NCBI GenBank assembly: GCA_964482435.1
Contig: CAYZXL010000092.1
Coordinates: forward strand, 1-13,601
Direction of reading: 5' to 3'
DNA length: 13,601 nucleotides
Origin: CAYZXL01 sp964482435
GTDB taxonomy: Bacteria; Auribacterota; JABMQX01
The notes beneath the pieces were generated by a model. It ran no database searches. It was not told the origin of the DNA and saw nothing but the letters and a program-made list of their open reading frames with translations. The first letter of the stretch is position 1. Each line of letters opens with the position of its first letter. Positions 1-6,242 of the stretch are shown in pieces. Made by a program: the position numbers and the translations under genes.

Positions 1-1
1 C

Positions 2-712
2 AGCCGAATCCAGAACAACCTCATTGCCACGAACACTGCGGGTCGTGGCGGCGGATTGTCTGAGTGCGACGGCCCCGTCTATAGCAACACTATCGTTGAA
101 AATTCCGCCAATGGAACAGGTGGCGGCCTTTCGTACTGCAACGGGATAATCAAGAACTGCATCATCTGGGGAAATACCTCCGCTACCGGCGAGGCGAATC
201 TGGCAGGCTCGTCGGTTCCTACCTACTCCTGCATCCAGGGCTGGGGTGGCGGGGGTGAGGGGAACATCAAGGAGGACCCGGCATTCGTTGACGCGGACGG
301 ACCAGACAACGACCCACTGGGATGGCGGGATAACAACTACCGTTTGAAAGAAGGGTCGCCATGCATTGACCGCGGCATCAACGAGAGTTGGATGTGGACT
401 GCCGTTGACCTCGACAGCAATCCGCGGGTCTTCTTTGGTGGGAAGTCTCTTACAGTTGACATGGGCGCATACGAGTTCGGCTCTTTCCCATTCAAGATTA
501 TCAAGGTCGAGAAGACATCGTTTGGCGAGGGACGCCTCACGTGGACCAGCCGTCCGGACGACACCTATGTAGTCTGGTCGTCCGACGTACTGCCGTCCCA
601 ACCATGGATCAGCCGGCAGAAACTGCCTTCGCAAGGGGAGTCAACCACCTGGACTGATCCCAGCCCCGTGAAGAAGAGCAGGTTGTACCGCGTCGAGCTT
701 TTGCTGGAATGA
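2..712 (+). CDS. Right-handed beta-helix surface protein, C-terminal part (choice-of-anchor Q type)
   Basis: This gene enters from the left edge; frame 2 is open from the first base to the TGA at 710-712, giving 236 residues of the C-terminus. The first ~60 residues are glycine/asparagine-rich rungs (N-x-A/I, GRGGGLS, GTGGGLS, NCIIWGN) typical of right-handed parallel beta-helix proteins. They are followed by the tail seen in 'choice-of-anchor Q' proteins: DPAFVDADG, then YRLKEGSPCIDRG, DLDSNPR and VDMGAYEF. A final ~75 residues (LTWTSRPDDTYVVWSSD ... SRLYRVELL) form a small beta-sandwich-like module ending near the stop. In related proteins this architecture is exported and sits at or beyond the outer membrane, probably binding or degrading polysaccharide; no catalytic residues can be assigned here. 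An apparent TTG start at 56 is not a real start, because the repeat continues upstream of it. Confidence 0.85.
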   Translation, partial: SRIQNNLIATNTAGRGGGLSECDGPVYSNTIVENSANGTGGGLSYCNGIIKNCIIWGNTSATGEANLAGSSVPTYSCIQGWGGGGEGNIKEDPAFVDADGPDNDPLGWRDNNYRLKEGSPCIDRGINESWMWTAVDLDSNPRVFFGGKSLTVDMGAYEFGSFPFKIIKVEKTSFGEGRLTWTSRPDDTYVVWSSDVLPSQPWISRQKLPSQGESTTWTDPSPVKKSRLYRVELLLE

Positions 713-814
713 CCGGCGGCTCGCTTCAACCCCGATGTGAGGCCGACAGGCAGGCGAATGGGCCGTGTTTGGACCCTCAGTGCGGCGCTGCCGTCATGTC
801 AAAGTGCGGAGCGT

Positions 815-843
815 TTGACCGTCCGGATGTTCTCGTCTAAAAT
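815..843 (+). promoter_or_regulatory. Sigma-70-type promoter for the first Gfo/Idh/MocA gene
   Basis: TTGACC (815-820) and TAAAAT (838-843) are separated by exactly 17 bp, each matching the housekeeping consensus at five of six positions. Transcription would begin near 850, leaving a leader of about 90 nt before the ATG at 939. It lies in the gap after the stop at 712, so the oxidoreductase is probably transcribed independently of the beta-helix gene. Confidence 0.6.
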
Positions 844-923
844 GTGGCCAATCCCAGCGGAACAAGCGTGCGCCGGGAGGACCACCACGAGTAACAAGCA
901 TGCTCGACAATCACCCCACACAC

Positions 924-928
924 AAGGA
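924..928 (+). promoter_or_regulatory. Ribosome binding site that decides the 939 start
   Basis: AAGGA lies 10 nt before the ATG at 939. The longer in-frame ATG at 900 has only a GGGAGGA 18 nt away, too distant, and would place 13 extra polar residues before the signal peptide. Confidence 0.5.
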
Positions 929-938
929 CTCGCCAACA

Positions 939-2339
939 ATGCAATCCAAAATGAATCGCCGCGATTTTCTCGCGAAGCTGACAACTGGCGCAGCCGGTCT
1001 CCTCATCCTCAAGAATAGCCGCTCAGTCTGGGGCTTTGAATCGAACCAGAAGCTCAACATCGCCATCGTCGGCGCCGGCGGGCGAGGCAGTTGGTTTGTG
1101 CGCACCATCCCCAGCCTCGGCGAAAACGTCGTCGCACTGTGCGACGTGAACGAAAAACGAGCCGCCGAATCCCTCAAGCGCTTCCCGAAGGTCAAAAGGT
1201 TTCACGATTTCCGAAAGATGCTTCAGGAAATGAACAAAGAGATTGACGCGGTCATCGTCGCCACGCCCGACCACATTCACGCCCCTGCCTCGATGATGGC
1301 GATGAAGATGGGAAAGCACGTCCTTTGTGAAAAGCCTCTGGCGCACAACGTCCGCGAGGCACGCATTATGCGCGAGACGGCCGTGAAATGCAAGGTTGCC
1401 ACGCAAATGGGTAACCAGGGTACGGCCAGCGAAGCCTTCCGTCGGGCAGTGGAGCTTATCCAGGCCGGCGTCCTTGGTGAGATTCGGGAAGTCCTTGTCT
1501 GGAATACGGGCGGCGGGACCGGTCATCGCAAGCCGCCGACGGGAAAGCACGCTGTGCCCGAATATCTCCAGTGGGATTTGTGGCTCGGGCCCGCGGCTTA
1601 CCGTCCGTACCATGCTGACTGGATGAACTGGCACACATGGCGAGAGTTCGGCACCGGGCAGTTGGGGAACTGGGGCTGTCACCAGATGAATCTCGCCTTC
1701 AAGGCGCTGAAACTGGATTCGCTCTGGTATGCCGAATCGTCCGCAAAGGCGAGACCCGTGATTGGGCTTCAGTCCGAGGTCTCGGAGATTGACAAGGAAT
1801 CGTTCCCTCGCTGGGAAATCGTCCGGTACGAGATTCCAGCGAGAGGAGCATCGCCGCCTCTGAAGCTGAGTTGGCTCAACGGCCGCGACAAACTTGAGAA
1901 AGCGGGAATCCGTCGCCAGATCGAGGAGTTTGTCGGTCGCCCGCTCGACTGGACCGAGAAAGACGGCGACGAGTGGAAGGATTGGGCGGGGATTCTCGTC
2001 GTCGGCAAGGAGGGTTTGATCTACGCCAACGCGCACAATACCGAATTTAGCCTTCTTCCCGAAAGGAAGTTCAAGGGTTTCGAAGGGCCGCCGCGCTCGT
2101 TACCGCGCTCACCCGGACACGAACGCGAATGGATTTTGGCCTGCAAAGGCGGGCCGCCCGCGATGTCCAACTTCAACTACAGCGGCCCGCTCGCCGAGTT
2201 CGTTCTCCTCGGGAACGTCGCCACTCTCTTCAGCCGCAAAATCGAATTCGACCCGCTGGCCTGCAAAATCGTCAACAATCCCGAAGCCGACAAAGCCCTC
2301 CGCCGCGAGTACCGCGAAGGCTGGTCGCTCCCCGCATGA
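939..2339 (+). CDS. Tat-exported Gfo/Idh/MocA family oxidoreductase (1)
   Basis: Predicted NAD(P)-dependent dehydrogenase acting on a sugar, inositol or related polyol, 466 residues. The N-terminus carries a twin-arginine signal (NRRDFLAK, residues 6-13, then a hydrophobic stretch to ~24), so the folded, cofactor-loaded enzyme is probably exported. The Rossmann fold starts at ~39 with a GAGGRG dinucleotide loop (45-50), an acidic residue ending beta-2 (CDVN, 68-71), ATPDHIH (108-114) and the family signature CEKPLA (130-135). The C-terminal substrate domain contains WLGPA and a GNWGCHQMN segment in place of the usual GxHxxD-type motif. Its length matches the long exported subfamily common in planctomycetes and relatives. 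ATG 939 is preferred over 900 because of the Shine-Dalgarno and signal position. It has its own promoter. Substrate is unknown; the family assignment is firm. Confidence 0.93.
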   Translation: MQSKMNRRDFLAKLTTGAAGLLILKNSRSVWGFESNQKLNIAIVGAGGRGSWFVRTIPSLGENVVALCDVNEKRAAESLKRFPKVKRFHDFRKMLQEMNKEIDAVIVATPDHIHAPASMMAMKMGKHVLCEKPLAHNVREARIMRETAVKCKVATQMGNQGTASEAFRRAVELIQAGVLGEIREVLVWNTGGGTGHRKPPTGKHAVPEYLQWDLWLGPAAYRPYHADWMNWHTWREFGTGQLGNWGCHQMNLAFKALKLDSLWYAESSAKARPVIGLQSEVSEIDKESFPRWEIVRYEIPARGASPPLKLSWLNGRDKLEKAGIRRQIEEFVGRPLDWTEKDGDEWKDWAGILVVGKEGLIYANAHNTEFSLLPERKFKGFEGPPRSLPRSPGHEREWILACKGGPPAMSNFNYSGPLAEFVLLGNVATLFSRKIEFDPLACKIVNNPEADKALRREYREGWSLPA

Positions 2340-2364
2340 TGGGCTGAGCTTTTCACGTTTTGGG

Positions 2365-2412
2365 AAGCACCAAGCGGAAGGAGCGCGCGGGAGCAGAGTC
2401 AGCGTGGTGCTT
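2365..2412 (+). repeat. Long-loop inverted repeat downstream of oxidoreductase 1
   Basis: AAGCACCA (2365-2372) and TGGTGCTT (2405-2412) form a perfect 8-bp inverted repeat enclosing 32 nt of GC-rich sequence. The right arm runs into TTTTG. It begins 25 bp after the stop at 2339, so it could end the oxidoreductase transcript, although the loop is long and the T-run short. It could also be the edge of a dispersed repeat. Confidence 0.35.
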
Positions 2413-2490
2413 TTGTGGAGGAAAGCCGGGAATTGCCACAGGGTTAGACGGATTGGTCAGTGCGTCGGCCGTCAACCGGCGAGTCTGCAA

Positions 2491-2519
2491 ATGACAACTG
2501 TTCCCGCATGAGCTAAAAT
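2491..2519 (+). promoter_or_regulatory. Promoter of the brnT toxin-antitoxin operon
   Basis: ATGACA (2491-2496) and TAAAAT (2514-2519) lie 17 bp apart, each matching the housekeeping consensus at five of six positions. The -10 ends only six bases before the ATG at 2526, so transcription should start at or within about two bases of the start codon. BrnTA operons are usually autorepressed by the toxin-antitoxin complex; no clear operator palindrome is seen here. Confidence 0.55.
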
Positions 2520-2525
2520 TAAGTG

Positions 2526-2807
2526 ATGAGATTCAAATGGGAGCCCAAGAAAGCAGATTGGAACCTGAGGAAACACGGCGTCTCCTTCGAGGAGGCGACG
2601 ACGGAGTTTGGCGACCCATTATCCTTGACCATTCCGGATCCGCTGCATTCTGGAGAAGAGTGCCGCTTCGTCACGGTCGGCGTCTCATCAGGTTTCAGGA
2701 CTATCGTCGTCGTTCATACAAACAGAGGAGAAGACATCCGAGTAATCAGCGCAAGGCTGGCGACAAGGCGGGAGAGGAGAAACTATGAAGAAGGGACGGA
2801 AAGATAG
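2526..2807 (+). CDS. brnT: BrnT family ribonuclease toxin
   Basis: BrnT toxins are small RelE-fold ribonucleases that stop translation by cutting RNA and are neutralised by a co-encoded antitoxin. This 93-residue protein has the normal family length and signatures: MRFKWEPKKADWNLRKHGVSFEEA at the N-terminus (shown in pieces: FKWEPKKA, NLRKHGVSFEEA), FGDPLSLTIPDP in the middle, VVVHTNRGEDIRVISAR and a C-terminal ATRRERRNYE. The HGVSFEEA and RVISAR...ER..Y elements are the most conserved parts of the family. ATG 2526 is chosen over the overlapping GTG at 2523 because homologs begin M-x-F-x-W-D/E. No Shine-Dalgarno precedes it, consistent with a leaderless message from the adjacent promoter. Its end overlaps the antitoxin gene by 23 bp. 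No sign of damage. Confidence 0.9.
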   Translation: MRFKWEPKKADWNLRKHGVSFEEATTEFGDPLSLTIPDPLHSGEECRFVTVGVSSGFRTIVVVHTNRGEDIRVISARLATRRERRNYEEGTER

Positions 2808-2988
2808 CGAGATTCTGGAGGAATATGATTTCTCCGGTGGAGTGAGGGGAAAATACGCCAGGAAATATCGCCGGGGTTCAAACGTCGTTGTGCTTGACCC
2901 GGACCTTGCCAAGCGATTTCCCAACTCCCGGGCCGTGAATCAGGCCCTCCGGACGCTAGTCAAAACCCAGGACCCGGAACAAACGTGA
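2785..2988 (+). CDS. Antitoxin partner of BrnT (DFSGGVRGKYA-type)
   Basis: A 67-residue basic/acidic protein starting inside the brnT 3' end (23-bp overlap, different frame), with a strong GGAGAGGAGA ribosome binding site at 2771-2780. The overlap implies coupled synthesis, as expected for an antitoxin. It has the motif EYDFSGGVRGKYARKY (residues 13-28), then NVVVLDPDLAKRFPNSRAVNQALRTL (key parts: VVVLDPDLAKRFP, VNQALRTL). The second half fits a ribbon-helix-helix-like DNA-binding/dimerisation element, so it could bind its own promoter. It does not match the classical BrnA sequence but belongs to a small-protein type often found directly after BrnT-like toxins. Antitoxin function is inferred from position and pattern. 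Confidence 0.8.
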   Translation: MKKGRKDSEILEEYDFSGGVRGKYARKYRRGSNVVVLDPDLAKRFPNSRAVNQALRTLVKTQDPEQT

Positions 2989-3239
2989 TGGCGCTCTCCG
3001 GGACACACCCTTGCCAGGTCGAGGACGTCAGGGAACCCGCGAGGGTCCAATCATGATTCAGGCACACTTAAGAAGGGCAGCGATGTCGGCGGCTCTTGCC
3101 CAGTCGTCGTGCGAGGTTCCGACGGCGTAGCCGACCTCAACACTCCAACCGCACCGGGATGATTTCCTTCTCCGTCGAGAAAGGCACCAGTTGTCCGGCT
3201 CTCCCGCTCGCGTCGGACGAGGCGAATAGCCCCGACGGC

Positions 3240-4190
3240 TCACACGTCGCAAAGCTTCACGGCTTGTGTAAGCCCTTCCAGCGGGTCGCGCGTCGGGATG
3301 AACTCGTGCCCGACGTAACCCTTGTACCCGATGTCGAGGAGCGCCTGCATGACGGCGGGGAAGTTAATCTCCTGTTTCTCGTCGAGCTCGCCCCTGCCGG
3401 GATTGCCCGCGACGTGGACGTGCCCGATGAAATCCCCGCACTGCTTGACTCGCCGCACTAAATCGCCGTCCATTATCTGGACGTGATAGACATCAAAGAG
3501 CAGCTTCATGTTCGGCGAACCCACCTTCTTGATGATGTCCATGCAATAGTCCACGTGGTCGCCCTGGTACCCGGGATGCCCTTTCATGGGATGAGTGTCG
3601 TCGCGGGTGTTAAGTTGCTCGAGGCACAAATTGACTTTTTTCTTTTCGGCGTACCCGATGATTTTCTTGTATCCGTTGACGCAGTTCTTTGCGCCCTCGT
3701 CGGGGTCAACCTTGCTCCCCTTCTCCGCGCCCGACGTGTCCCCGTAGCCGGTGAAGGTGATGACGCTCTTGAAGCCCGCGGCCGACGCGTCGTCTATCGC
3801 CTTTTCCATTGCGGTAAGGCATTCGTCCCAGTGCAGCGGGTTGTTCATCCCTCTCACGAAAAGGTGCGACGACACGAGAGCGCACGCCAAACCGTATTTC
3901 TTCAGCGTCGGCCAATTTTCCGGCGGCACCAGTTCAATGCTTTTGCAGCCCAGGTCCCTTGCGATCTGGCAGAACTTGTCGAGGTCCCAGTACTTCTCAA
4001 AGCACCACTGCGCGATGGACTGATTGATTCTTCCTTTGGTCGCGCCTCGGGCTTCCGTCTTCCGTTGTTCTGCCCCCGTGTGCTTGGCGAGCCCAAAGAC
4101 TCCCATCGCCGCCCCCGCCATCCCGACGAGCATTTCCCGACGAGCAATTCCTCGCCGGCCGTTGGAATCCGAATTCTTGGTCCTTCTCAT
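3240..4190 (-). CDS. Tat-exported TIM-barrel isomerase, hydroxypyruvate-isomerase-like
   Basis: A xylose-isomerase-like (AP-endonuclease-2 fold) TIM barrel of 316 residues; members isomerise or epimerise keto/aldo sugars and hydroxypyruvate using a divalent metal. The N-terminus has ARREMLVGMAGAAMGVFG (residues 16-33), a twin-arginine-type export signal, so it is longer than cytoplasmic Hyi (about 260 residues). The barrel runs from ~55 (INQSIAQWCF) to the end. Likely metal/catalytic residues are Glu191 (LCLEQLNT), Asp233 and His236 (FDVYHVQ), His259/Glu268 (GHVHVAGNPGRGE) and Glu296 (GHEFIP), matching the Hyi-type layout. The ATG at 4190 has AGGAG five nt upstream (4196-4200 on the other strand). 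It is divergent from the UxaA-type genes, suggesting shared sugar-acid metabolism. Exact substrate is unproven. Confidence 0.88.
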   Translation of the reverse strand: MRRTKNSDSNGRRGIARREMLVGMAGAAMGVFGLAKHTGAEQRKTEARGATKGRINQSIAQWCFEKYWDLDKFCQIARDLGCKSIELVPPENWPTLKKYGLACALVSSHLFVRGMNNPLHWDECLTAMEKAIDDASAAGFKSVITFTGYGDTSGAEKGSKVDPDEGAKNCVNGYKKIIGYAEKKKVNLCLEQLNTRDDTHPMKGHPGYQGDHVDYCMDIIKKVGSPNMKLLFDVYHVQIMDGDLVRRVKQCGDFIGHVHVAGNPGRGELDEKQEINFPAVMQALLDIGYKGYVGHEFIPTRDPLEGLTQAVKLCDV

Positions 4191-4272
4191 CTTTTCTCCT
4201 CTTTCGTTATCTTCATGGCTCGGTCAGTTGCTCGCGCGACGGCTCTCGCCGCACGCACTCGTAGCATCGGAC

Positions 4273-4301
4273 ACAATACCACTTCCACCAGTTTTCTGCA
4301 A
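4273..4301 (-). promoter_or_regulatory. Candidate promoter of the TIM-barrel isomerase gene
   Basis: On the minus strand TTGCAG (4296-4301) and TATTGT (4273-4278) lie 17 bp apart. TGG immediately precedes the -10, giving an extended -10. The predicted leader is about 75 nt. The -35 match is poor (three of six), so this is tentative. Confidence 0.35.
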
Positions 4302-4372
4302 AAGCCTTGATGCTGGGGGCGGCGCTATACTTATGTGGTATGCGTTTCCGCCAGCAAGGGTCGAGACTCCGC

Positions 4373-4401
4373 TTGGTCGTGCCCCCTGCGGCTGATATAA
4401 T
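4373..4401 (+). promoter_or_regulatory. Promoter of the split UxaA-type dehydratase operon
   Basis: A perfect TATAAT (4396-4401) is preceded by TGA, an extended -10 (TGATATAAT). TTGGTC (4373-4378) lies 17 bp upstream. Transcription would start near 4408, leaving about 62 nt before the ATG at 4470. The extended -10 can compensate for the weak -35. Confidence 0.5.
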
Positions 4402-4469
4402 CCGACCCGGCGGTGTCCCACGAGGGGGCGCGTGCCTTGTGCCGAATCGGACCCGCACACGGCTTGACA

Positions 4470-4781
4470 ATGCAGAAAAAACGAAAGCTCATTGATTATG
4501 CGGTTGTCCTGGACGAAAAGGACAACGTCGCCACGGCATTGCTCGATATGCCGAAGGGCGACTATCGTTACTCGTCGTCTGGCGCCGCGATTGTGATTGC
4601 CCTTGCCGAAGACATCAAAGCGGGATTCAAAGTGGCTCTTGCCCACATTCCGCCGGGAGACACAATCTACAAATACGGGTATCCCATCGGCGTTGCCCGA
4701 GAGAAGATTGATCCAGGCGATTGCGTTCACGTTCACAACATGACAGGTTCGCGGCTGCCTCCAGGCGTTCGACCAACATGA
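4470..4781 (+). CDS. UxaA-family dehydratase, small SAF-domain subunit
   Basis: The 103-residue product matches the N-terminal SAF domain of altronate/galactarate dehydratases and the small subunit of two-part relatives such as sulfolactate sulfo-lyase SuyA. Visible landmarks are VVLDEKDNVATALLDMPKGD near residues 12-31 and the end motif YKYGYPIGVAREKIDPGDCVHVHN (key parts KYGYPIGVA, DPGDCVHVHNM). The domain is thought to help position the substrate acid next to the catalytic subunit. ATG 4470 is chosen because homology starts at about that point; an in-frame GTG at 4413 would add 19 unrelated residues. No good ribosome binding site is seen before 4470, which is odd. The stop overlaps the next start (ATGA, 4778-4781), indicating coupled 1:1 synthesis. 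Confidence 0.85.
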   Translation: MQKKRKLIDYAVVLDEKDNVATALLDMPKGDYRYSSSGAAIVIALAEDIKAGFKVALAHIPPGDTIYKYGYPIGVAREKIDPGDCVHVHNMTGSRLPPGVRPT

Positions 4782-5938
4782 GTGTCACCACAATCAAGGC
4801 TTACCGGAGAGACTCGAATTCCATCGGCATCCGAAACCATATCGTGGTCATGTCCTCGGTCTCCTGCGCGAACTCATTTGTTGAACGCATCGCCCTGGCG
4901 GATGACGACGCCATTCCCATAACTCACCAGCACGGCTGCGCACACCACGGCGCGGATACCGAGCAAGTCCTCCGAACCCTCAGCGGAACGTGCAGCAACC
5001 CAAACGTGGGCGGTGTCCTCCTCGTGGGGCTCGGCTGCGAGACCACGGGCGCCGAAGATGTTGCTGCGCGAATTCCCACCCATAACAAAATCGTGAGAAC
5101 GCTCGTCATTCAAGAGGTTGGCAAAATCAGTCGGATTATGGAGTTGGCGCTGGACAGCCTCCGGGAGATGAAGGACTTCGTGAAGCGCCAGAAGCGGGAG
5201 AAATGCGATATATCGCATCTCAGAGTTGGCCTGAAATGCGGGGGCTCCGACCCTTTCTCAGGAATCACAGCCAATCCCGCCGTCGGCCTCGTCAGCGACA
5301 GACTCGTAAGCCTCGGCGCCACAACGATTCTTGGCGAAGTTCCTGAGATGATTGGGGCCGAGGCGGCCATTGCGATGAGAATCCCCGACGAGACCGTTAA
5401 GCGAAAACTCCTTTCCCGCATTGCTCACTACGCACAGATGTCAAAAGAGATGGGCGGCGAGGCACAGGTTAATCTCTCACCGGGCAACGTCAGAGCGGGG
5501 CTGAGTTCCCCTGCCGAGAAATCGCTTGGCTGCATCGCTAAGGCGGGGCACTCGGAGATCAAGGAATTCGTTCCCTATGCCGACGTTCCAGGGAGCAAAG
5601 GACTTGTCGTCATGGACACCCCCGGCTACGATTGCGAGTGCGTCAGCGGCATGGTCGCGGGCGGCGCAAATCTCGTCCTGTTCACCACCGGCCTCGGAAC
5701 GCCGCTGGGGAATCCCGTCGCCCCCGTCGTCAAGATTTCCTCCAACACGAAGACCTATCAGCACATGAGAGAATTCACGGACATAGACGCGGGCAGGATC
5801 ATCGGAGCGGCCAGAATGGAGGAGGTCGCGGACGACATATTTGAATTCCTCGTTGAGGTGTGCAACGGAAGGCAAACCGCTTCCGAAATGAACCGTTGCA
5901 GGGAATTCGCCATCAACAGAATCGGCCCGACCTTCTGA
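4778..5938 (+). CDS. UxaA-family dehydratase, large catalytic subunit
   Basis: The 386-residue product matches the C-terminal catalytic domain of UxaA-type enzymes (altronate or galactarate dehydratase; SuyB-type sulfolactate lyase), which dehydrate sugar acids to 2-keto-3-deoxy acids in a metal-dependent way. Characteristic segments are THQHGCAHHG (49-58), VGLGCET (83-89), KCGGSDPFSGITANPAVG (153-170), SPGN, and VMDTPGYDCECVSGMVAGGAN followed by TTGLGTPLGNPVAPVVKISSN. Conserved Cys54, Cys87 and Cys154 and the HQHG histidines are plausible metal ligands. It starts within the previous gene's stop codon, with no strong ribosome binding site, so it depends on translational coupling. Which sugar acid is used cannot be read from sequence; nearby oxidoreductases, an isomerase and a lactonase-like domain favour a sugar acid over sulfolactate. 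Cytoplasmic: no signal peptide. Confidence 0.9.
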   Translation: MSVTTIKAYRRDSNSIGIRNHIVVMSSVSCANSFVERIALADDDAIPITHQHGCAHHGADTEQVLRTLSGTCSNPNVGGVLLVGLGCETTGAEDVAARIPTHNKIVRTLVIQEVGKISRIMELALDSLREMKDFVKRQKREKCDISHLRVGLKCGGSDPFSGITANPAVGLVSDRLVSLGATTILGEVPEMIGAEAAIAMRIPDETVKRKLLSRIAHYAQMSKEMGGEAQVNLSPGNVRAGLSSPAEKSLGCIAKAGHSEIKEFVPYADVPGSKGLVVMDTPGYDCECVSGMVAGGANLVLFTTGLGTPLGNPVAPVVKISSNTKTYQHMREFTDIDAGRIIGAARMEEVADDIFEFLVEVCNGRQTASEMNRCREFAINRIGPTF

Positions 5939-5998
5939 AAATTCCCTGTCTGTCGTGGCGGCCCCCGCGACATCGGGCCTCAGACCACGGGGGCGGGG

Positions 5999-6052
5999 GT
6001 GGCATGGGCATCTTGCCCATGAACCTGGTCACGGGGGGGACGCCCGTGCCAC
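5999..6052 (+). repeat. Dispersed double-hairpin palindrome, copy A
   Basis: This 54-bp element begins GTGGCA and ends TGCCAC. It contains a perfect hairpin ATGGGCATCTTGCCCAT (6004-6020) and a second, degenerate one around CACGGGGGGGACGCCCGTG (6030-6048). Its reverse complement recurs at 11002-11053: the left 23 bp and the last 14 bp are identical. Palindromes of this look are abundant between genes in planctomycete/verrucomicrobial-type genomes. Role unknown; could act as a transcript-end structure or be a non-autonomous repeat. Confidence 0.85.
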
Positions 6053-6085
6053 GACTGCGCAGCGGGACCGTCTGGAACGAGATGG

Positions 6086-6114
6086 TTCAACGCAGCCACT
6101 TTTTTTGATATACT
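6086..6114 (+). promoter_or_regulatory. Extended -10 promoter of the first paralog
   Basis: TGATATACT (TGA at 6106-6108, TATACT at 6109-6114) is an extended -10, with TTCAAC (6086-6091) 17 bp upstream as a weak -35 and a T-run just before the -10. Transcription would start near 6121, leaving about 120 nt of leader. No separate promoter is clear for the second paralog, so this one may serve both. Confidence 0.45.
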
Positions 6115-6171
6115 TCCTCCGAAACGCGAAGTCGGATAGATTCCGGACACACACACCTAAGAAGGAACTAA

Positions 6172-6187
6172 CCACGAGCGATCGTGG
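6172..6187 (+). other. Leader hairpin with GNRA-type tetraloop
   Basis: CCACGA (6172-6177) and TCGTGG (6182-6187) form a perfect 6-bp stem closed by GCGA, a GNRA tetraloop, followed by CCTTTT. It lies in the predicted 5' leader, 55 nt before the ATG at 6243. It may stabilise the message or act as a weak attenuator. A similar 6-bp/4-nt hairpin lies upstream of the second paralog (8092-8107). Confidence 0.4.
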
Positions 6188-6242
6188 CCTTTTGGGGCTG
6201 ACGCACCCAGGGAAAAACCAAAAAGATGGAGGTAAGGAAGTC

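Larger units (their letters stand above)
5939..6242 (+). other. Intergenic region between dehydratase operon and first paralog
   Basis: No gene is supported in this ~300-bp gap. It holds, in order, a GCCCCCG/CGGGGGC stem (5961-5967 with 5988-5994, 20-nt loop) that might end the dehydratase transcript but lacks a T-run, a dispersed palindromic repeat (5999-6052), an extended -10 promoter (6086-6114), a leader hairpin (6172-6187), and GGAGG plus AAGGA ribosome binding sequences (6228-6238) before the ATG at 6243. An in-frame extension of the downstream gene to 5955 would translate the repeat and is not a real N-terminus. Confidence 0.7.

Noticed and set aside
1023..2036. 337-residue open frame antisense to oxidoreductase 1
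   Set aside because: It is a GC-rich shadow of a gene with clear Gfo/Idh/MocA motifs; the antisense product has no recognisable motif and no ribosome binding site was found.
3058..3252. 64-residue minus-strand open frame in the gap 2989-3239
   Set aside because: It runs into the isomerase stop region and has no recognisable domain or ribosome binding site; the 250-bp gap appears gene-free.
3483..4310. 275-residue plus-strand open frame over the TIM-barrel gene
   Set aside because: It mirrors the coding strand of a well-supported isomerase gene and shows no independent domain signal.
4307..4331. TTGATG...TATACT as an alternative promoter of the dehydratase operon
   Set aside because: The spacer is only 13 bp; the TTGGTC/TATAAT pair at 4373-4401 has a 17-bp spacer and an extended -10.
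5955..6242. N-terminal extension of paralog 1
   Set aside because: It would translate the palindromic repeat and precede the promoter; the signal peptide at 6243 with GGAGG/AAGGA upstream is the natural start.
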